Positions 1-8,219 of a DNA stretch of 64,000 bases are shown piece by piece; the stretch's first letter is position 1, and each line of letters starts with the position of its first letter. The notes under the pieces were generated by a model. The model saw only the letters and a program-made list of their open reading frames with translations. It was not told the origin of the DNA and did not search any database. The stretch spans positions 1,302,001-1,366,000 of the forward strand of contig NZ_CP102630.1 of assembly GCF_024721605.1 (NCBI RefSeq), in the 5' to 3' direction. This stretch comes from Sphingomicrobium flavum (GTDB lineage: Bacteria > Pseudomonadota > Alphaproteobacteria > Sphingomonadales > Sphingomonadaceae). Made by a program: the position numbers and the translations under genes.

Positions 1-975
1 CAGGAAGGCCTGGCGCGTATCGCGGCGGCTGCGCGGCTGCTCCATCAGGTCGCGCGCCAGTTTCTCGACCTTGGCAATCCGCTCCTCGATCGGGGCATTG
101 GCGATGCCGCTACGATCAAGATTGTCCGAATAGAGCATGCCCTCGACCCGCATCGAGCCCGGGAAGCGGCTATTGCCCGAAATCTTGCGCAAGGCGGAAA
201 TCAGCGCCGCCGGGTTATGCGTCAACCGCACCACTTCGGCATCGGCAAGATAATCGCGCCGCACCCGCAGCTTGCCCTTGGCGTGCCAGGCCAGTTTCTT
301 GGCGACCAGCGTCGCCAGATGGCCCGCCACAAAGATGAAAAGCGAAGGCGGGAAGATGAAAATGAAGATGAAGACCGCCCAATGATCGATGCGGAAGGGA
401 TTTTCCATCGCCATGCTGGTTCCGGTCTGCTCGAGCGCATGGTTGAGCGCGAGCAGCCTGGTGTCGCCCTGCCGGATATGCGCAAATTCGTGGGTGAGCA
501 CGGCCAGCAATTCATCATCGTCCAGCCCGTGCAGCAGCCCGCGCGACACAGCGATCAGCCCGCGATCGGCGCTTTCGCCCACGGTCAGCGCGTTCATCGC
601 CTTGCGCTCGAACACGCCAAAGCGCGGTAGCCGTACCCCGGCCGCGATTGCTGCCTGTTCGGCGATGGTGACGAAGCGTGGCTCGCTGGCGCGGCTGGCG
701 ATGCGGATGCCCAGCTTGCGCTTCACCTCATAGGCGTGGCGGCGATAATGCCAGACCAGATAGGCGCCCGACAGTAGCAGGACGACCCAGCCATAGCGCA
801 GCAGATAGCCCAGCGGATTGACGAAGGGCATGTGCGAATAATCGAACATCCACAGGAAGACGCCAATTACGAAGGCGCCGACCAGCTGGAAGGCGATGAG
901 ATAGAGAAGCGTCAGCTCGATCGCGACGCGGCGATTGTTCGCCACATGGGTGACGAAGCCCTGTGCCTCGGCCAT
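1..975 (-). CDS. M48 family metalloprotease, membrane-bound (3' end outside window)
   Basis: The open frame runs 325 codons from an ATG at 975 to base 1 without a stop, so the C-terminus is missing. The N-terminus has two hydrophobic stretches (about residues 20-45 and 55-72), followed by a zinc-protease core with the motif LTHEFAH (HExxH) and, further on, another hydrophobic segment. This is the HtpX/M48 arrangement: an integral membrane metallopeptidase with a cytoplasmic catalytic site, typically acting on membrane or lipoprotein substrates. It lies 10 bp downstream of a LemA-family gene on the same strand, a very common pairing, so the two are probably one operon. AGGAT precedes the ATG at good spacing. 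The exact M48 subfamily is not resolved from this fragment. Confidence 0.88.
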   Translation of the reverse strand, partial: MAEAQGFVTHVANNRRVAIELTLLYLIAFQLVGAFVIGVFLWMFDYSHMPFVNPLGYLLRYGWVVLLLSGAYLVWHYRRHAYEVKRKLGIRIASRASEPRFVTIAEQAAIAAGVRLPRFGVFERKAMNALTVGESADRGLIAVSRGLLHGLDDDELLAVLTHEFAHIRQGDTRLLALNHALEQTGTSMAMENPFRIDHWAVFIFIFIFPPSLFIFVAGHLATLVAKKLAWHAKGKLRVRRDYLADAEVVRLTHNPAALISALRKISGNSRFPGSMRVEGMLYSDNLDRSGIANAPIEERIAKVEKLARDLMEQPRSRRDTRQAFL

Positions 976-985
976 GGTACCGATC

Positions 986-1621
986 CTACAGCTGAAGCGC
1001 CGTCGGGTCCTGCAGATCCTCGCGCCGTTCACCCAGCGAGAATTTCTCGCGGACCTTGATCCCCATCATCCCGGCGAACAGCCCGGCGGGAAATGTGCGG
1101 CTCACCGCATTCAGTTCCTCGACCGACATGTTGTAGAATTTGCGCGACGCGGTGACCTTTTCCTCGATCCGGATCAGCTCGGCGCGCAATTCCTTATAGT
1201 CGGACTGCTGCGTCAGCTGCGGGAACTTGTCGGCCAGCGTGAATAAATTCTGCAGCGAATTGGCGAACTGCTGGTTGGCCATCATCATGCTGCCGCCATC
1301 GAGCGCCTCGATCGCATCGACCCGGCTCAGCAGCACATCGGTCACCACTTCTCGCTCGGTCTTGGCATAAGCACGCACCGTTTCGGCAAGGTTGCTGATC
1401 AGGCCATGCCGTTCGGCCAGCAGCGCGTCGACATCGGCAAAGGCAGCGTCAGCGCGTTCATCCAGCTCGGCAAGGATATGGTGCTGCTTCTTGAGATAGA
1501 GGAACAGCCACAGGAGGAAGAGAAGGATGGGCCAGAGAAACCAATTGTCGAGCGCCCAATTGGCCGCCGTTACGGCGCGATCATAAAGGCCGATATCTTC
1601 GCTGAAACTGCGATCCTGCAC
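986..1621 (-). CDS. LemA family protein
   Basis: A 211-residue protein with one N-terminal transmembrane segment (about residues 28-44) followed by a long helical domain containing the LemA signature around LLAERHGLISNL and a C-terminal half rich in charged helices. LemA proteins are membrane-anchored with a periplasmic helical bundle; their biochemical role is not settled, but they are repeatedly found next to M48 proteases and TPM-domain proteins, as here. The start is a GTG at 1621, preceded by GGGGGAG at 7 nt spacing. The gene is the first of a two-gene unit with the M48 protease. Confidence 0.88.
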   Translation of the reverse strand: MQDRSFSEDIGLYDRAVTAANWALDNWFLWPILLFLLWLFLYLKKQHHILAELDERADAAFADVDALLAERHGLISNLAETVRAYAKTEREVVTDVLLSRVDAIEALDGGSMMMANQQFANSLQNLFTLADKFPQLTQQSDYKELRAELIRIEEKVTASRKFYNMSVEELNAVSRTFPAGLFAGMMGIKVREKFSLGERREDLQDPTALQL

Positions 1622-1725
1622 GCGTTCACTCCCCCAAAACTCGGCCCCAAGCGAAAAGGGCCACCCCGCTATTTCGTAGCGTAATGGCCCTTAATCAAAA
1701 AGCGATAATGGAAGGTTAGCGGCGC

Positions 1726-2724
1726 TTAGCTGCCCAGCTGTGGCTTGCCGACATCGCCCTGCCCCACCGTGCGCCCGGCCATGTCGAGCATGCGATCGAG
1801 CGGTTTGCGCGCCGCGTCCATCAGCTCTTCCGACAGCTCGATCTTCGGCTCCAGGTCGCGCAGCGCGATATAGAGCTTTTCCAGCGTGTTGAGCGCCATA
1901 TAGGGGCACATGTTGCAATTGCAGTTGCCGTCGCCGCCGGGCACGCCGATGAACTTGGTGCCGGGCGCGGCCTTTTCCATCTGGTGGATGATGTGCGGCT
2001 CGGTCGCGACCAGGATGGTGTCATGCTCGCCCGAGGTGCAGAATTTCAGGATCGAGCTGGTCGAACCGACATGGTCGGCATGTTCGACGATATGCGGCGG
2101 GCATTCGGGATGCGCGGCGACCGGCGCGTCGGGATATTCCTGCTTCAGCTTCAAAAGTTCGGTTTCGCTGAAGGCCTGGTGGACGATGCAGATACCGGGC
2201 CACAGCAGCATGTCGCGCCCGGTCTTGCGCGCCAGATAGCCGCCCAGATGACGGTCGGGCGCGAAGATGATCTTCTGGTCCATCGGGATCTGGTCGAGGA
2301 TCACGCCCGCGGACGACGACGTGACGATGATGTCGCTGAGCGCTTTCACCTCTGCCGAGCAGTTGATGTAGGTCAGCGCGATATGATCGGGATGGGCTTC
2401 GCGAAAGGCCTTGAACTGGTCGGGCGGACAGCTGTCTTCAAGGCTGCAACCGGCGTCCATATCGGGCAGAATGACGGTCTTTTCCGGGCTCAAAATCTTG
2501 GCGGTTTCGGCCATGAAGCGCACGCCGCAAAAGGCGATGACATCGGCGTCGGTCGCTGCCGCCTTGCGCGAAAGATCGAGGCTGTCACCGACGAAATCGG
2601 CCAGGTCCTGGATTTCAGGCTTCTGGTAATAATGGGCAAGGATGACCGCATTGCGCTCTTCCTTGAGGCGCTGGATTTCGGCCAGCAATTCCTGTCCCAT
2701 CGGTGGCTTGCCTTCGACGCTCAC
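1726..2724 (-). CDS. nadA: Quinolinate synthase NadA
   Basis: Condenses iminoaspartate with dihydroxyacetone phosphate to quinolinate in de novo NAD synthesis, using a [4Fe-4S] cluster. The 332-residue protein shows the family opening (ILAHYYQKPEIQDLADFVGDS), the first cysteine in AFCGVRFMAETA, an NCSAEVKALSD segment and the C-terminal cysteine-rich NCNCNMCPYMALN motif supplying a cluster ligand. The start was moved: an ATG-started longer frame would run into the upstream DUF4230 gene, whereas a GTG at 2724 has a strong AGGAG seven bases upstream; an internal ATG at 2700 is an alternative. nadB and nadC are not in the window, so the gene is separated from the rest of the pathway here. Confidence 0.96.
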   Translation of the reverse strand: MSVEGKPPMGQELLAEIQRLKEERNAVILAHYYQKPEIQDLADFVGDSLDLSRKAAATDADVIAFCGVRFMAETAKILSPEKTVILPDMDAGCSLEDSCPPDQFKAFREAHPDHIALTYINCSAEVKALSDIIVTSSSAGVILDQIPMDQKIIFAPDRHLGGYLARKTGRDMLLWPGICIVHQAFSETELLKLKQEYPDAPVAAHPECPPHIVEHADHVGSTSSILKFCTSGEHDTILVATEPHIIHQMEKAAPGTKFIGVPGGDGNCNCNMCPYMALNTLEKLYIALRDLEPKIELSEELMDAARKPLDRMLDMAGRTVGQGDVGKPQLGS

Positions 2725-2785
2725 GTCCTGTCTCCTGTTCGTTACGCGGCCTATATGGTCATCAACGATGGCAAAGGCCAGCCTA

Positions 2786-3523
2786 TCATTGGCGCGATTG
2801 GCGCCGCCGCTCGCCCTCGGCCAGCGCATTGTCGATCGAGGTCGACACGTCGACCTGCTCGTTGCTGGCGCGGGGATCGCTGGCGAAGCGCGCTTCCACC
2901 CGCACATTGTCGATCCCTGCCGCACGCAGCGGCAACTCGAAATTGCGCCGCACCGCGTCGCGCGCGGCCTCGCGCGCAAGGTTGAGCGGCACCGCACTGG
3001 CGGCCTGCTTGCGCAAATCCTTGATTGCGCCCTGCTGGTTGGCACGGGTCAGCAGCGCGTCGGTATCGGTCACCACGCCCAAGACGCCGCTCTCGCCATA
3101 TTCGCGCGCGGCTTCCAGATCGACTTCGGGACCGGCAATCTCGATTTCGGGCATGGTGACGCTCAGCGTGCGGCTGGCCTCGTCCCAGCGTACGTCGTTG
3201 GCGCCAATCTTGGCCATGTCGAGCTCGTAGCGCGCCGTGCCCGGAAGGATGAGCGTGCGCTCAGCCTCCAGCAGCCCGCCAAGCCGCTGCTGGCGCGAGG
3301 TCACGACCGACACGAAGCGCGCCGAAAAGGGTACTAGCCGGTTCTGCGCCTGCATTGCCTCCAGGCTGGTCGCCGCGATCGTCTCAGGGTCGGGCCCGCG
3401 TTCGGCACGGTCGAGCAGGTCGCGCGCAAGAAAAAATAGCAGGAACAGGATGACCAGCGTCACCGCGCCGCCGATCAGCAGCCGTGCCTTGCCTTCATTC
3501 GCGCTGGTCAGCTGATCGTCCAT
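2786..3523 (-). CDS. DUF4230 domain-containing membrane-anchored protein
   Basis: A 245-residue protein with an N-terminal transmembrane anchor (about residues 14-33, LLIGGAVTLVILFLLFFLAR) and a soluble domain matching the DUF4230 pattern: an N-terminal strand-rich part (VSVVTSRQQRL, TARYELDM, VTMPEIEI) and a C-terminal amphipathic helix-strand region (AVRRNFELPLRAAG). Function of DUF4230 is unknown. The start at 3523 has GGAGG directly upstream and lies inside the last codons of the MBL-fold gene (16-nt overlap), indicating translational coupling with it. A longer reading from an upstream codon would only add sequence overlapping that gene. Confidence 0.8.
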   Translation of the reverse strand: MDDQLTSANEGKARLLIGGAVTLVILFLLFFLARDLLDRAERGPDPETIAATSLEAMQAQNRLVPFSARFVSVVTSRQQRLGGLLEAERTLILPGTARYELDMAKIGANDVRWDEASRTLSVTMPEIEIAGPEVDLEAAREYGESGVLGVVTDTDALLTRANQQGAIKDLRKQAASAVPLNLAREAARDAVRRNFELPLRAAGIDNVRVEARFASDPRASNEQVDVSTSIDNALAEGERRRQSRQ

Positions 3524-4356
3524 CCGTCCTCCATTTCTTGAACGCGCTGCTGGCGCTGAAGTTCGACCAGATGCGCCAGCACCGAACCGCCGGCGGCAGG
3601 AATCAGCCTTTTGTCGAGCCCCGGATAGCAATTGGCGACCAATTCATCGATCGTGCGGTCGCCCGCTTCCAAGCGCCCCAATATCTGCTTCTCGCGGCTC
3701 ATGCGGTGGCCGATCATGTGGCGCACCAGCCGCTGCGGCTGCTCGATCGCGGGGCCATGCGCGGGGTAATAGATATCGTCGCCGCGCTGGCGCAGCTTTT
3801 CGAGGCTTTTCATATAATCGCCCATATCGCCATCGGGCGGCACCACCACGGTGGTCGACCAGCCCATGACATGATCGCCCGTGATCAGCGCGCCATTGGC
3901 CGCGAAGCAGAGATGGTTGGAGGTGTGGCCGGGCGTCGCCACCGCCGTCATCGTGACGCTGCCCGCCAGCAATTCCTCACCATCCTCAAGGACCCGGTCA
4001 GGCTGGTAGTCGCTATCGAAACTGGCATCGGCGCGCGGCCCCGTGGCTTCCAGGCTCAGCGGCGCACACCCGATGATCGGCGCGCCCGTCCGCGCCTTGA
4101 GCGGCCTTGAAGCCGGGCTGTGATCGCGATGCGTATGGGTGCAGCTGATCGCCACCAGCTCACGCTCCCCGATGGCCGCGATGATGGCCTCGACATGCTC
4201 GTCCATGTCGGGCCCGGGGTCGACGACGATCACCGCATCTTCATCGCCCACCAGATAGGTCTGCGTCCCCGTATAGGTATAGGGCGAAGGATTGCGCGCC
4301 AGCAGCCGGGCGATGCCGGGTCGAAGCTCTTCCAATAAAGAATAAGGGGCGTCCAC
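3508..4356 (-). CDS. MBL-fold metallo-hydrolase (LACTB2-like)
   Basis: A 282-residue hydrolase with the binuclear metal motif THTHRDHS (HxHxDH), a following conserved histidine in ATPGHTSNH, an aspartate in LITGDHVMG and the distal histidine in YYPAHGPAI. The C-terminal ~80 residues form the winged-helix extension seen in the glyoxalase-II/LACTB2-like branch. Members hydrolyse thioesters or phosphodiesters; the substrate cannot be set from sequence. The GTG start has AGGAG upstream (4 nt). It overlaps the DUF4230 gene downstream, so both are likely co-transcribed, perhaps with nadA. Confidence 0.88.
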   Translation of the reverse strand: MDAPYSLLEELRPGIARLLARNPSPYTYTGTQTYLVGDEDAVIVVDPGPDMDEHVEAIIAAIGERELVAISCTHTHRDHSPASRPLKARTGAPIIGCAPLSLEATGPRADASFDSDYQPDRVLEDGEELLAGSVTMTAVATPGHTSNHLCFAANGALITGDHVMGWSTTVVVPPDGDMGDYMKSLEKLRQRGDDIYYPAHGPAIEQPQRLVRHMIGHRMSREKQILGRLEAGDRTIDELVANCYPGLDKRLIPAAGGSVLAHLVELQRQQRVQEMEDGWTIS

Positions 4357-4424
4357 GGCTCTCTCCTGCCACGGACGCCCCCGTCACGCAAAGGACCTTA
4401 TGGGTCCTCTCGCGCCGCTTCAGC

Positions 4425-6005
4425 TTATTTGCGCTTATGTTCTTCCATTTCGCTCAGTGCCTGGCGCATCGATTCCTGCGCCTGCGCCATCGAGGCTTCG
4501 ACCGCCGCGACGTCGACCGACGCCAAGGCTTCGCGGGTAATCTTTTCGACGTCGATAGCCTCGACGCTGGCGAGCGATGCGCGGATCGTTGCCTTGAACG
4601 CTTCCGGATCGATGCCATAGGAGCGCAGCTCGGCGGCTTCCTCGTCAATGTCCTGCATCGCTTCTTCGATATCGCGGCGCGCGTCCGCAAGATCGCTCTC
4701 CATCTCGGCACGGTCGATCTGGACGTCGGCCATCGCTTCGCGCAGTTCGCGGCGCACCTCGCTCTTTTCGTTTTCCATTTCGGCAATCGCTTCGCGCAAT
4801 TCCTGCATGCCCTCGTTGAATTCTCGCTTCTCCTCGGCCGTCATCTGGCTCCAGCTTTTCTGCTTGCCATCAACATAGATACCGGACGGCTGGAACGCGG
4901 CGGTCACATGCGGGACCGCAGGGGCGTGCGGTGCAACGGCAGCCGTCGGTGCCTGCAGGACAAGGCCAGGCAGGGTCGGCGCTGCCGGCGCGGCCGGTGC
5001 CTGGCCTGCTACAGGCGCAGCGGACGCGGCCGGTTCGGCGGGCACGTCGACATAATTGACGGCCTTGCTGGCGGTCAGCGGTAAGGCGATGCCGACAGCC
5101 GCGACGACCAGGACATTGCCGATCAGGCGGCGATGCTTGGGATGGGTATTCATCATGCTCTTCAATCTCCGTTTCAGGGTGCTTTCCTTGCCGAGCGCGC
5201 TGGCGAACAGCAGCGGTCGGCCCGAAGCGGCCTTGGCAATCGCCCGTCCATAGGACGCGCGGTCCTCCGGATGGCGATGCCCGGCAACGTCCAGCACCCG
5301 TGCATCGCATGCGGCTTCCTGGTCGAACCGGAAAGCGGCGTAGGATGCCCAGGCAAGTGGATTGAACCACTGGAGAGAGAGCAGGACAAAGGCGAAAAAA
5401 TTGGCAATGAGGTCGCCCGATTTATGATGGGCAAGCTCGTGCGCCAGCGCCAAGCGGCGCTCGCGCGGGGAATAATCGGTCATGAAATCCGTCGGCACCG
5501 CGATCACCCGATCGAAGATGCCAAAGGCGATCGGTCCGCTTGCCGCATGGCTGCGCACGATGCGGATCGATCTCAGCCGAGAGACAGGCTCGGCATCATG
5601 GAGGATGTCGCTGCGCTGCAGGCGGTATTGCAGCATACGATGGGCGAACAGCGCCATCGCGCCGGCCATCCACGCCATCATCAGGATGACGGGCCAGCCG
5701 CCCAGCGTCTCGATCATGTCGGGCCGCGCGGCGGGGCTGGCCTCGAAGCCGGCCGTGGTGATCGGCAGCAGCGCCGGGGTGGCCGTGATCGGCTCGCTTG
5801 CCATCGGCAGCGCGGCAGGGATGATCTGGATCTCGCGCTCGATGGTGCTCGTCAACGTCGGCATCACCATGCGCGCCGCCGGGATCAGCCACAAGGCATA
5901 GGCCACGCCTGACCCGAACTGCTGGCGCACCGGCTCGCGGATGAGCAAGACCAGCGCCATCAGTGCGCTGCTTGCGATCAGCGTATCGACCAGCCAGCCG
6001 CTCAT
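4425..6005 (-). CDS. M56 family metallopeptidase (BlaR1/MecR1-like sensor) with coiled-coil tail
   Basis: A 526-residue membrane protease. The N-terminal ~300 residues contain several membrane segments and the zinc motif LALAHELAHHKSGD (HExxH), as in BlaR1/MecR1 and other M56 proteins that transduce an extracellular signal into cleavage of a BlaI-type repressor. After another hydrophobic segment (about residue 295-312) comes an Ala/Pro-rich linker and then about 170 residues of highly charged, heptad-like helix (EMENEKSEVRRELREAM and similar), not the penicillin-binding sensor domain of BlaR1. The signal sensed is therefore probably not a beta-lactam. Its ATG overlaps the blaI-like stop by 4 nt (ATGA), so the pair is translationally coupled. 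Confidence 0.9.
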   Translation of the reverse strand: MSGWLVDTLIASSALMALVLLIREPVRQQFGSGVAYALWLIPAARMVMPTLTSTIEREIQIIPAALPMASEPITATPALLPITTAGFEASPAARPDMIETLGGWPVILMMAWMAGAMALFAHRMLQYRLQRSDILHDAEPVSRLRSIRIVRSHAASGPIAFGIFDRVIAVPTDFMTDYSPRERRLALAHELAHHKSGDLIANFFAFVLLSLQWFNPLAWASYAAFRFDQEAACDARVLDVAGHRHPEDRASYGRAIAKAASGRPLLFASALGKESTLKRRLKSMMNTHPKHRRLIGNVLVVAAVGIALPLTASKAVNYVDVPAEPAASAAPVAGQAPAAPAAPTLPGLVLQAPTAAVAPHAPAVPHVTAAFQPSGIYVDGKQKSWSQMTAEEKREFNEGMQELREAIAEMENEKSEVRRELREAMADVQIDRAEMESDLADARRDIEEAMQDIDEEAAELRSYGIDPEAFKATIRASLASVEAIDVEKITREALASVDVAAVEASMAQAQESMRQALSEMEEHKRK

Positions 6006-6373
6006 TTCTTCAGCTCCTGCAAGAGCTTCTCGATTTCGGCCACATCCTCAGGTGTCAGGGCGTCTTCGGCGGCCAGCCGCGCGATCATCGGCGACAATTT
6101 GCCACCGAACATGCGATCGACCAGCCGGCGCGATTCATGACCAACCGTGGCGGCCCGCTCGATCGCGGCATGATAGAGATAACGCCGCCCGTCCTGCACA
6201 TGCCCGACCGCACCTTTGGTGACGAGGCGCGACAGCATGGTCTTGACGGTGGCCAGGCTCCACTGGCGGTCGGACGGGACGGCCTGCGCCACATCGGCCG
6301 CCGTCAACGGATCACGCGACGCCCATAGCGCCTCCATGATTTCCCACTCCGCTTCGCTGACTCGCTTGTCCAT
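6002..6373 (-). CDS. BlaI/MecI/CopY family transcriptional repressor
   Basis: A 123-residue winged-helix repressor with the family features: MDKRVSEAEWEIMEALW opening, the helix-turn-helix around LATVKTMLSRLVTKGAV and a C-terminal dimerisation helix bundle. BlaI-type repressors are inactivated by proteolysis by the partner M56 protein, encoded immediately downstream with a 4-nt overlap. The ATG at 6373 was preferred over a GTG at 6382 because GAAAGG lies 8 nt upstream of the ATG but abuts the GTG. Two TTAC/GTAA inverted repeats upstream (6390-6401 and 6411-6422) look like its operators, implying autorepression. Confidence 0.92.
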   Translation of the reverse strand: MDKRVSEAEWEIMEALWASRDPLTAADVAQAVPSDRQWSLATVKTMLSRLVTKGAVGHVQDGRRYLYHAAIERAATVGHESRRLVDRMFGGKLSPMIARLAAEDALTPEDVAEIEKLLQELKK

Positions 6374-6389
6374 CGGGCCCACCTTTCGA

Positions 6390-6401
6390 TTACAGAAGTA
6401 A
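6390..6401. promoter_or_regulatory. Putative BlaI-type operator, proximal box
   Basis: TTACAGAAGTAA, an inverted repeat with TTAC/GTAA arms, 17 bp upstream of the blaI-like ATG. BlaI/MecI/CopY proteins recognise TACA/TGTA-type dyads. Its centre is 21 bp from the distal box, about two helical turns. Confidence 0.6.
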
Positions 6402-6410
6402 CCGACTCGA

Positions 6411-6422
6411 TTACACCTGTAA
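6411..6422. promoter_or_regulatory. Putative BlaI-type operator, distal box
   Basis: TTACACCTGTAA, a perfect TTACA/TGTAA inverted repeat with a 2-bp centre, the classical core of BlaI/CopY operators. It lies 38 bp upstream of the blaI-like ATG and on the same DNA face as the proximal box. Confidence 0.65.
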
Positions 6423-6460
6423 ACAATAAAGGCCCGCCGTTCGTCGAACGGAGACGGTCG

Positions 6461-6940
6461 CTAGCCGTCGATGCTGGTCACGGCTTTCCGGATTTCCTCG
6501 TCCAGATCGCTCAGCAATTGCTCCTTGGCGTCATCAGGAATCGTGTCGCTCAGCGCGATCTGGCGCTTGGCATTGTTGAGGAATTCCAGCCATGCCTCGT
6601 CCGTGTCGCTGTCGCTGCACAATGTTACCGCGCGCTTGTCGACATTGCCCTCGTCGTCCTTGGTCTCGACGCTGGTCCGGAAGACGCGGCCGGGGCAGTT
6701 GGACTTGATCTTCTCGATCTCCTCGACCTCCACCTCTTCCTCGGTTTCGTTGCCGTCCTGGTCGATTTTCTTGACGACGACCGTCTTCTCGACCTCTTCC
6801 TCCATCGGCGCCAGCGGGTCGGGCTGGGCATCCTGGCCCAGCGCGAAGACTTCCTCGACGGTCTTTTCAGTTGCAATGTCCTGCGCCAGCGCAGGCGTCG
6901 CCAAGATGGTCGAAGCGGCGATCAGGGTGATCAATTTCAT
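6461..6940 (-). CDS. Exported acidic protein of unknown function
   Basis: A 159-residue protein with a clear Sec signal peptide ending near ATPALAQ|D. The mature part is strongly acidic: a central run rich in Glu (around EEEVEVEEIEKIK) is followed by two cysteines (SNCPGRVF and VTLCSDS) that could form a disulfide in the periplasm, and a C-terminal helix. No family is recognised. It lies just upstream (in its own direction) of the BlaI/M56 pair, separated by the operator region, so regulation by BlaI is possible but the boxes are closer to blaI. AGAGGGA precedes the ATG. Confidence 0.72.
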   Translation of the reverse strand: MKLITLIAASTILATPALAQDIATEKTVEEVFALGQDAQPDPLAPMEEEVEKTVVVKKIDQDGNETEEEVEVEEIEKIKSNCPGRVFRTSVETKDDEGNVDKRAVTLCSDSDTDEAWLEFLNNAKRQIALSDTIPDDAKEQLLSDLDEEIRKAVTSIDG

Positions 6941-7199
6941 GGCAAGTCCCTCTTGTCCCTGTGAGTTGGAGCCAGAACGGCCTCCAGCGCCTGAATGGTG
7001 GTTGAACGATCCCTAGCATCGCTGCGCGGTCAGGACGAGATGGTGCGCGCCTGCGCCAAAAGCTGTCGGAAACTTTTACGATCAAAAGCTCACAGCCAAA
7101 GCCCGCGCGACTGTTTTTGGCAGTTTTACGCCATTCTCAAAAACTGGCACGGGGTGTGCAAAGTAAGGGCTGTCCACACACTGGTTCCACAAACCAAAC
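6941..7199. other. Intergenic region without a recognisable gene
   Basis: No coding frame with family features or a good ribosome binding site was seen. It must contain the promoter of the minus-strand exported acidic protein. Its right edge abuts the terminator hairpin at 7200-7246. Confidence 0.5.
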
Positions 7200-7246
7200 A
7201 AAAAGGACGGTGCAGCGATTTTCTGGTCTCGCGCACCGTCCTTTTT
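7200..7246 (-). terminator. Intrinsic terminator, bidirectional, behind the grxD unit
   Basis: A perfect 14-bp stem (AAAAAGGACGGTGC at 7200-7213 with its complement at 7233-7246) around a 19-nt loop. A and T tracts flank the stem on both sides, so it can end transcripts from either strand; the minus-strand grxD gene ends 22 bp away. Confidence 0.85.
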
Positions 7247-7268
7247 ATTTTCGGGCTGTCTGAACCGC

Positions 7269-7580
7269 CTATTCGGCGGCGAGCATCTGCTTCAATTCGC
7301 CGCTTTCGAACATTTCCATCATGATGTCGGACCCGCCGACAAATTCACCCTTGATGTAGAGCTGGGGGATGGTCGGCCAGTCCGAATATTCCTTGATGCC
7401 CTGGCGGATCTCCTGGTCCTGCAGCACGTCGACCGTCTCGAACTCGGTGCCGACATGATCGAGGATCGCCACTGCACGGCTCGAAAAGCCGCATTGCGGG
7501 AACAGCTTGCTGCCTTTCATGAACAGGACGACCTCATTGGCCTTCACCAATTCGTCGATGCGGGTTTTCACGTCACTCAT
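7269..7580 (-). CDS. grxD: Monothiol CGFS glutaredoxin (Grx4/GrxD family)
   Basis: A 103-residue single-domain glutaredoxin with the monothiol active site in LFPQCGFSSRAV, the TVP-like cis-Pro segment (WPTIPQLYIKG) and the GGSDI glutathione-binding motif. CGFS glutaredoxins carry and deliver [2Fe-2S] clusters rather than reduce disulfides and work as complexes with BolA proteins. The bolA-like gene ends 1 bp upstream, and the AAGGAAG ribosome binding site for grxD lies within its last codons, so the two are coupled. Together with the zeta-subunit gene it forms a compact three-gene unit ending at a strong terminator. Confidence 0.95.
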   Translation of the reverse strand: MSDVKTRIDELVKANEVVLFMKGSKLFPQCGFSSRAVAILDHVGTEFETVDVLQDQEIRQGIKEYSDWPTIPQLYIKGEFVGGSDIMMEMFESGELKQMLAAE

Positions 7581-7581
7581 G

Positions 7582-7824
7582 TCAGTTGCTTCCTTCGGGG
7601 ATTTTCGTGGTCAGCTGCAGCGCGTGCAGTTCGCCCCCCATCTTGCCCCCCAGCGCGGCATAGACCTTCTGGTGCTGGCGCACACGCGGCAGGCCGGCAA
7701 AGCTGGCGCTAGTCACCACCGCCGCCCAATGATCATTGTCACCGGCAAGGTCGGTCATCTCCACTTGGGCATCGGGGATCGCCGCCTTGATCATGGCAAC
7801 AATATCTTCGGCGGGCATGGGCAT
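7582..7824 (-). CDS. BolA family protein
   Basis: An 80-residue BolA protein. The conserved class II KH-like fold can be followed through IKAAIPDAQVEMTDLAGDNDHW, the surface where BolA contacts its partner, and RVRQHQKVYAALGG, which contains the histidine that coordinates a shared [2Fe-2S] cluster with a CGFS glutaredoxin. The glutaredoxin gene follows directly, so formation of a BolA-Grx heterodimer is well supported by family knowledge and context. Its ATG lies just after the stop of the DUF1476 gene. Confidence 0.93.
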   Translation of the reverse strand: MPMPAEDIVAMIKAAIPDAQVEMTDLAGDNDHWAAVVTSASFAGLPRVRQHQKVYAALGGKMGGELHALQLTTKIPEGSN

Positions 7825-7829
7825 GAGAT

Positions 7830-8156
7830 TTAGCCCATGCTCTCGATGAAGTGGCGGCGTGCTTCCACGTCCTTATGCTCGATCTGCTGGCGGATCGCGG
7901 CATCGTCGATCTCGACGCCCGCGGCGGTCAGGTCACCGAGCAGCTTGCGGATGACATCTTCATCGCCGGCTTCCTCAAAGTCGGCCCGGATCACTTCCTT
8001 GGCATAGGCGTCAGCCTCGACCTCGGTCAGGCCCATTTTCTCGGCCGCCCACAGGCCCAGCAGCTTGTTGCGACGCGCCGTCACCTTGAACTGCATCTCC
8101 TCATCGCGCGCGAATTTGGTCTCGAACGCATTCTTGCGATCGTCAAAATCAGTCAT
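7830..8156 (-). CDS. DUF1476 protein, F1-ATPase inhibitor zeta subunit homologue
   Basis: A 108-residue all-helical protein opening with FDDRKNAFETKFARDEEMQFKV, the signature of alphaproteobacterial DUF1476 proteins. In Paracoccus denitrificans this protein is the zeta subunit that inhibits ATP hydrolysis by the F1FO-ATPase through its N-terminal inhibitory helix. Here it heads the unit with bolA and grxD (5 bp from bolA), an arrangement frequent in this group. The biochemical role in this organism is inferred from the family. GGGAGCTTCC precedes the ATG. Confidence 0.9.
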   Translation of the reverse strand: MTDFDDRKNAFETKFARDEEMQFKVTARRNKLLGLWAAEKMGLTEVEADAYAKEVIRADFEEAGDEDVIRKLLGDLTAAGVEIDDAAIRQQIEHKDVEARRHFIESMG

Positions 8157-8219
8157 GGAAGCTCCCTTTCCTATCTCGAGTGCGAGATAGGATGCAGCGG
8201 CCCATGGCGCAATGGCCCT

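Noticed and set aside
1406-3337. Several plus-strand frames of 70-330 codons through the nadA and DUF4230 region
   Set aside because: They are antisense to recognised genes and typical of GC-rich DNA.
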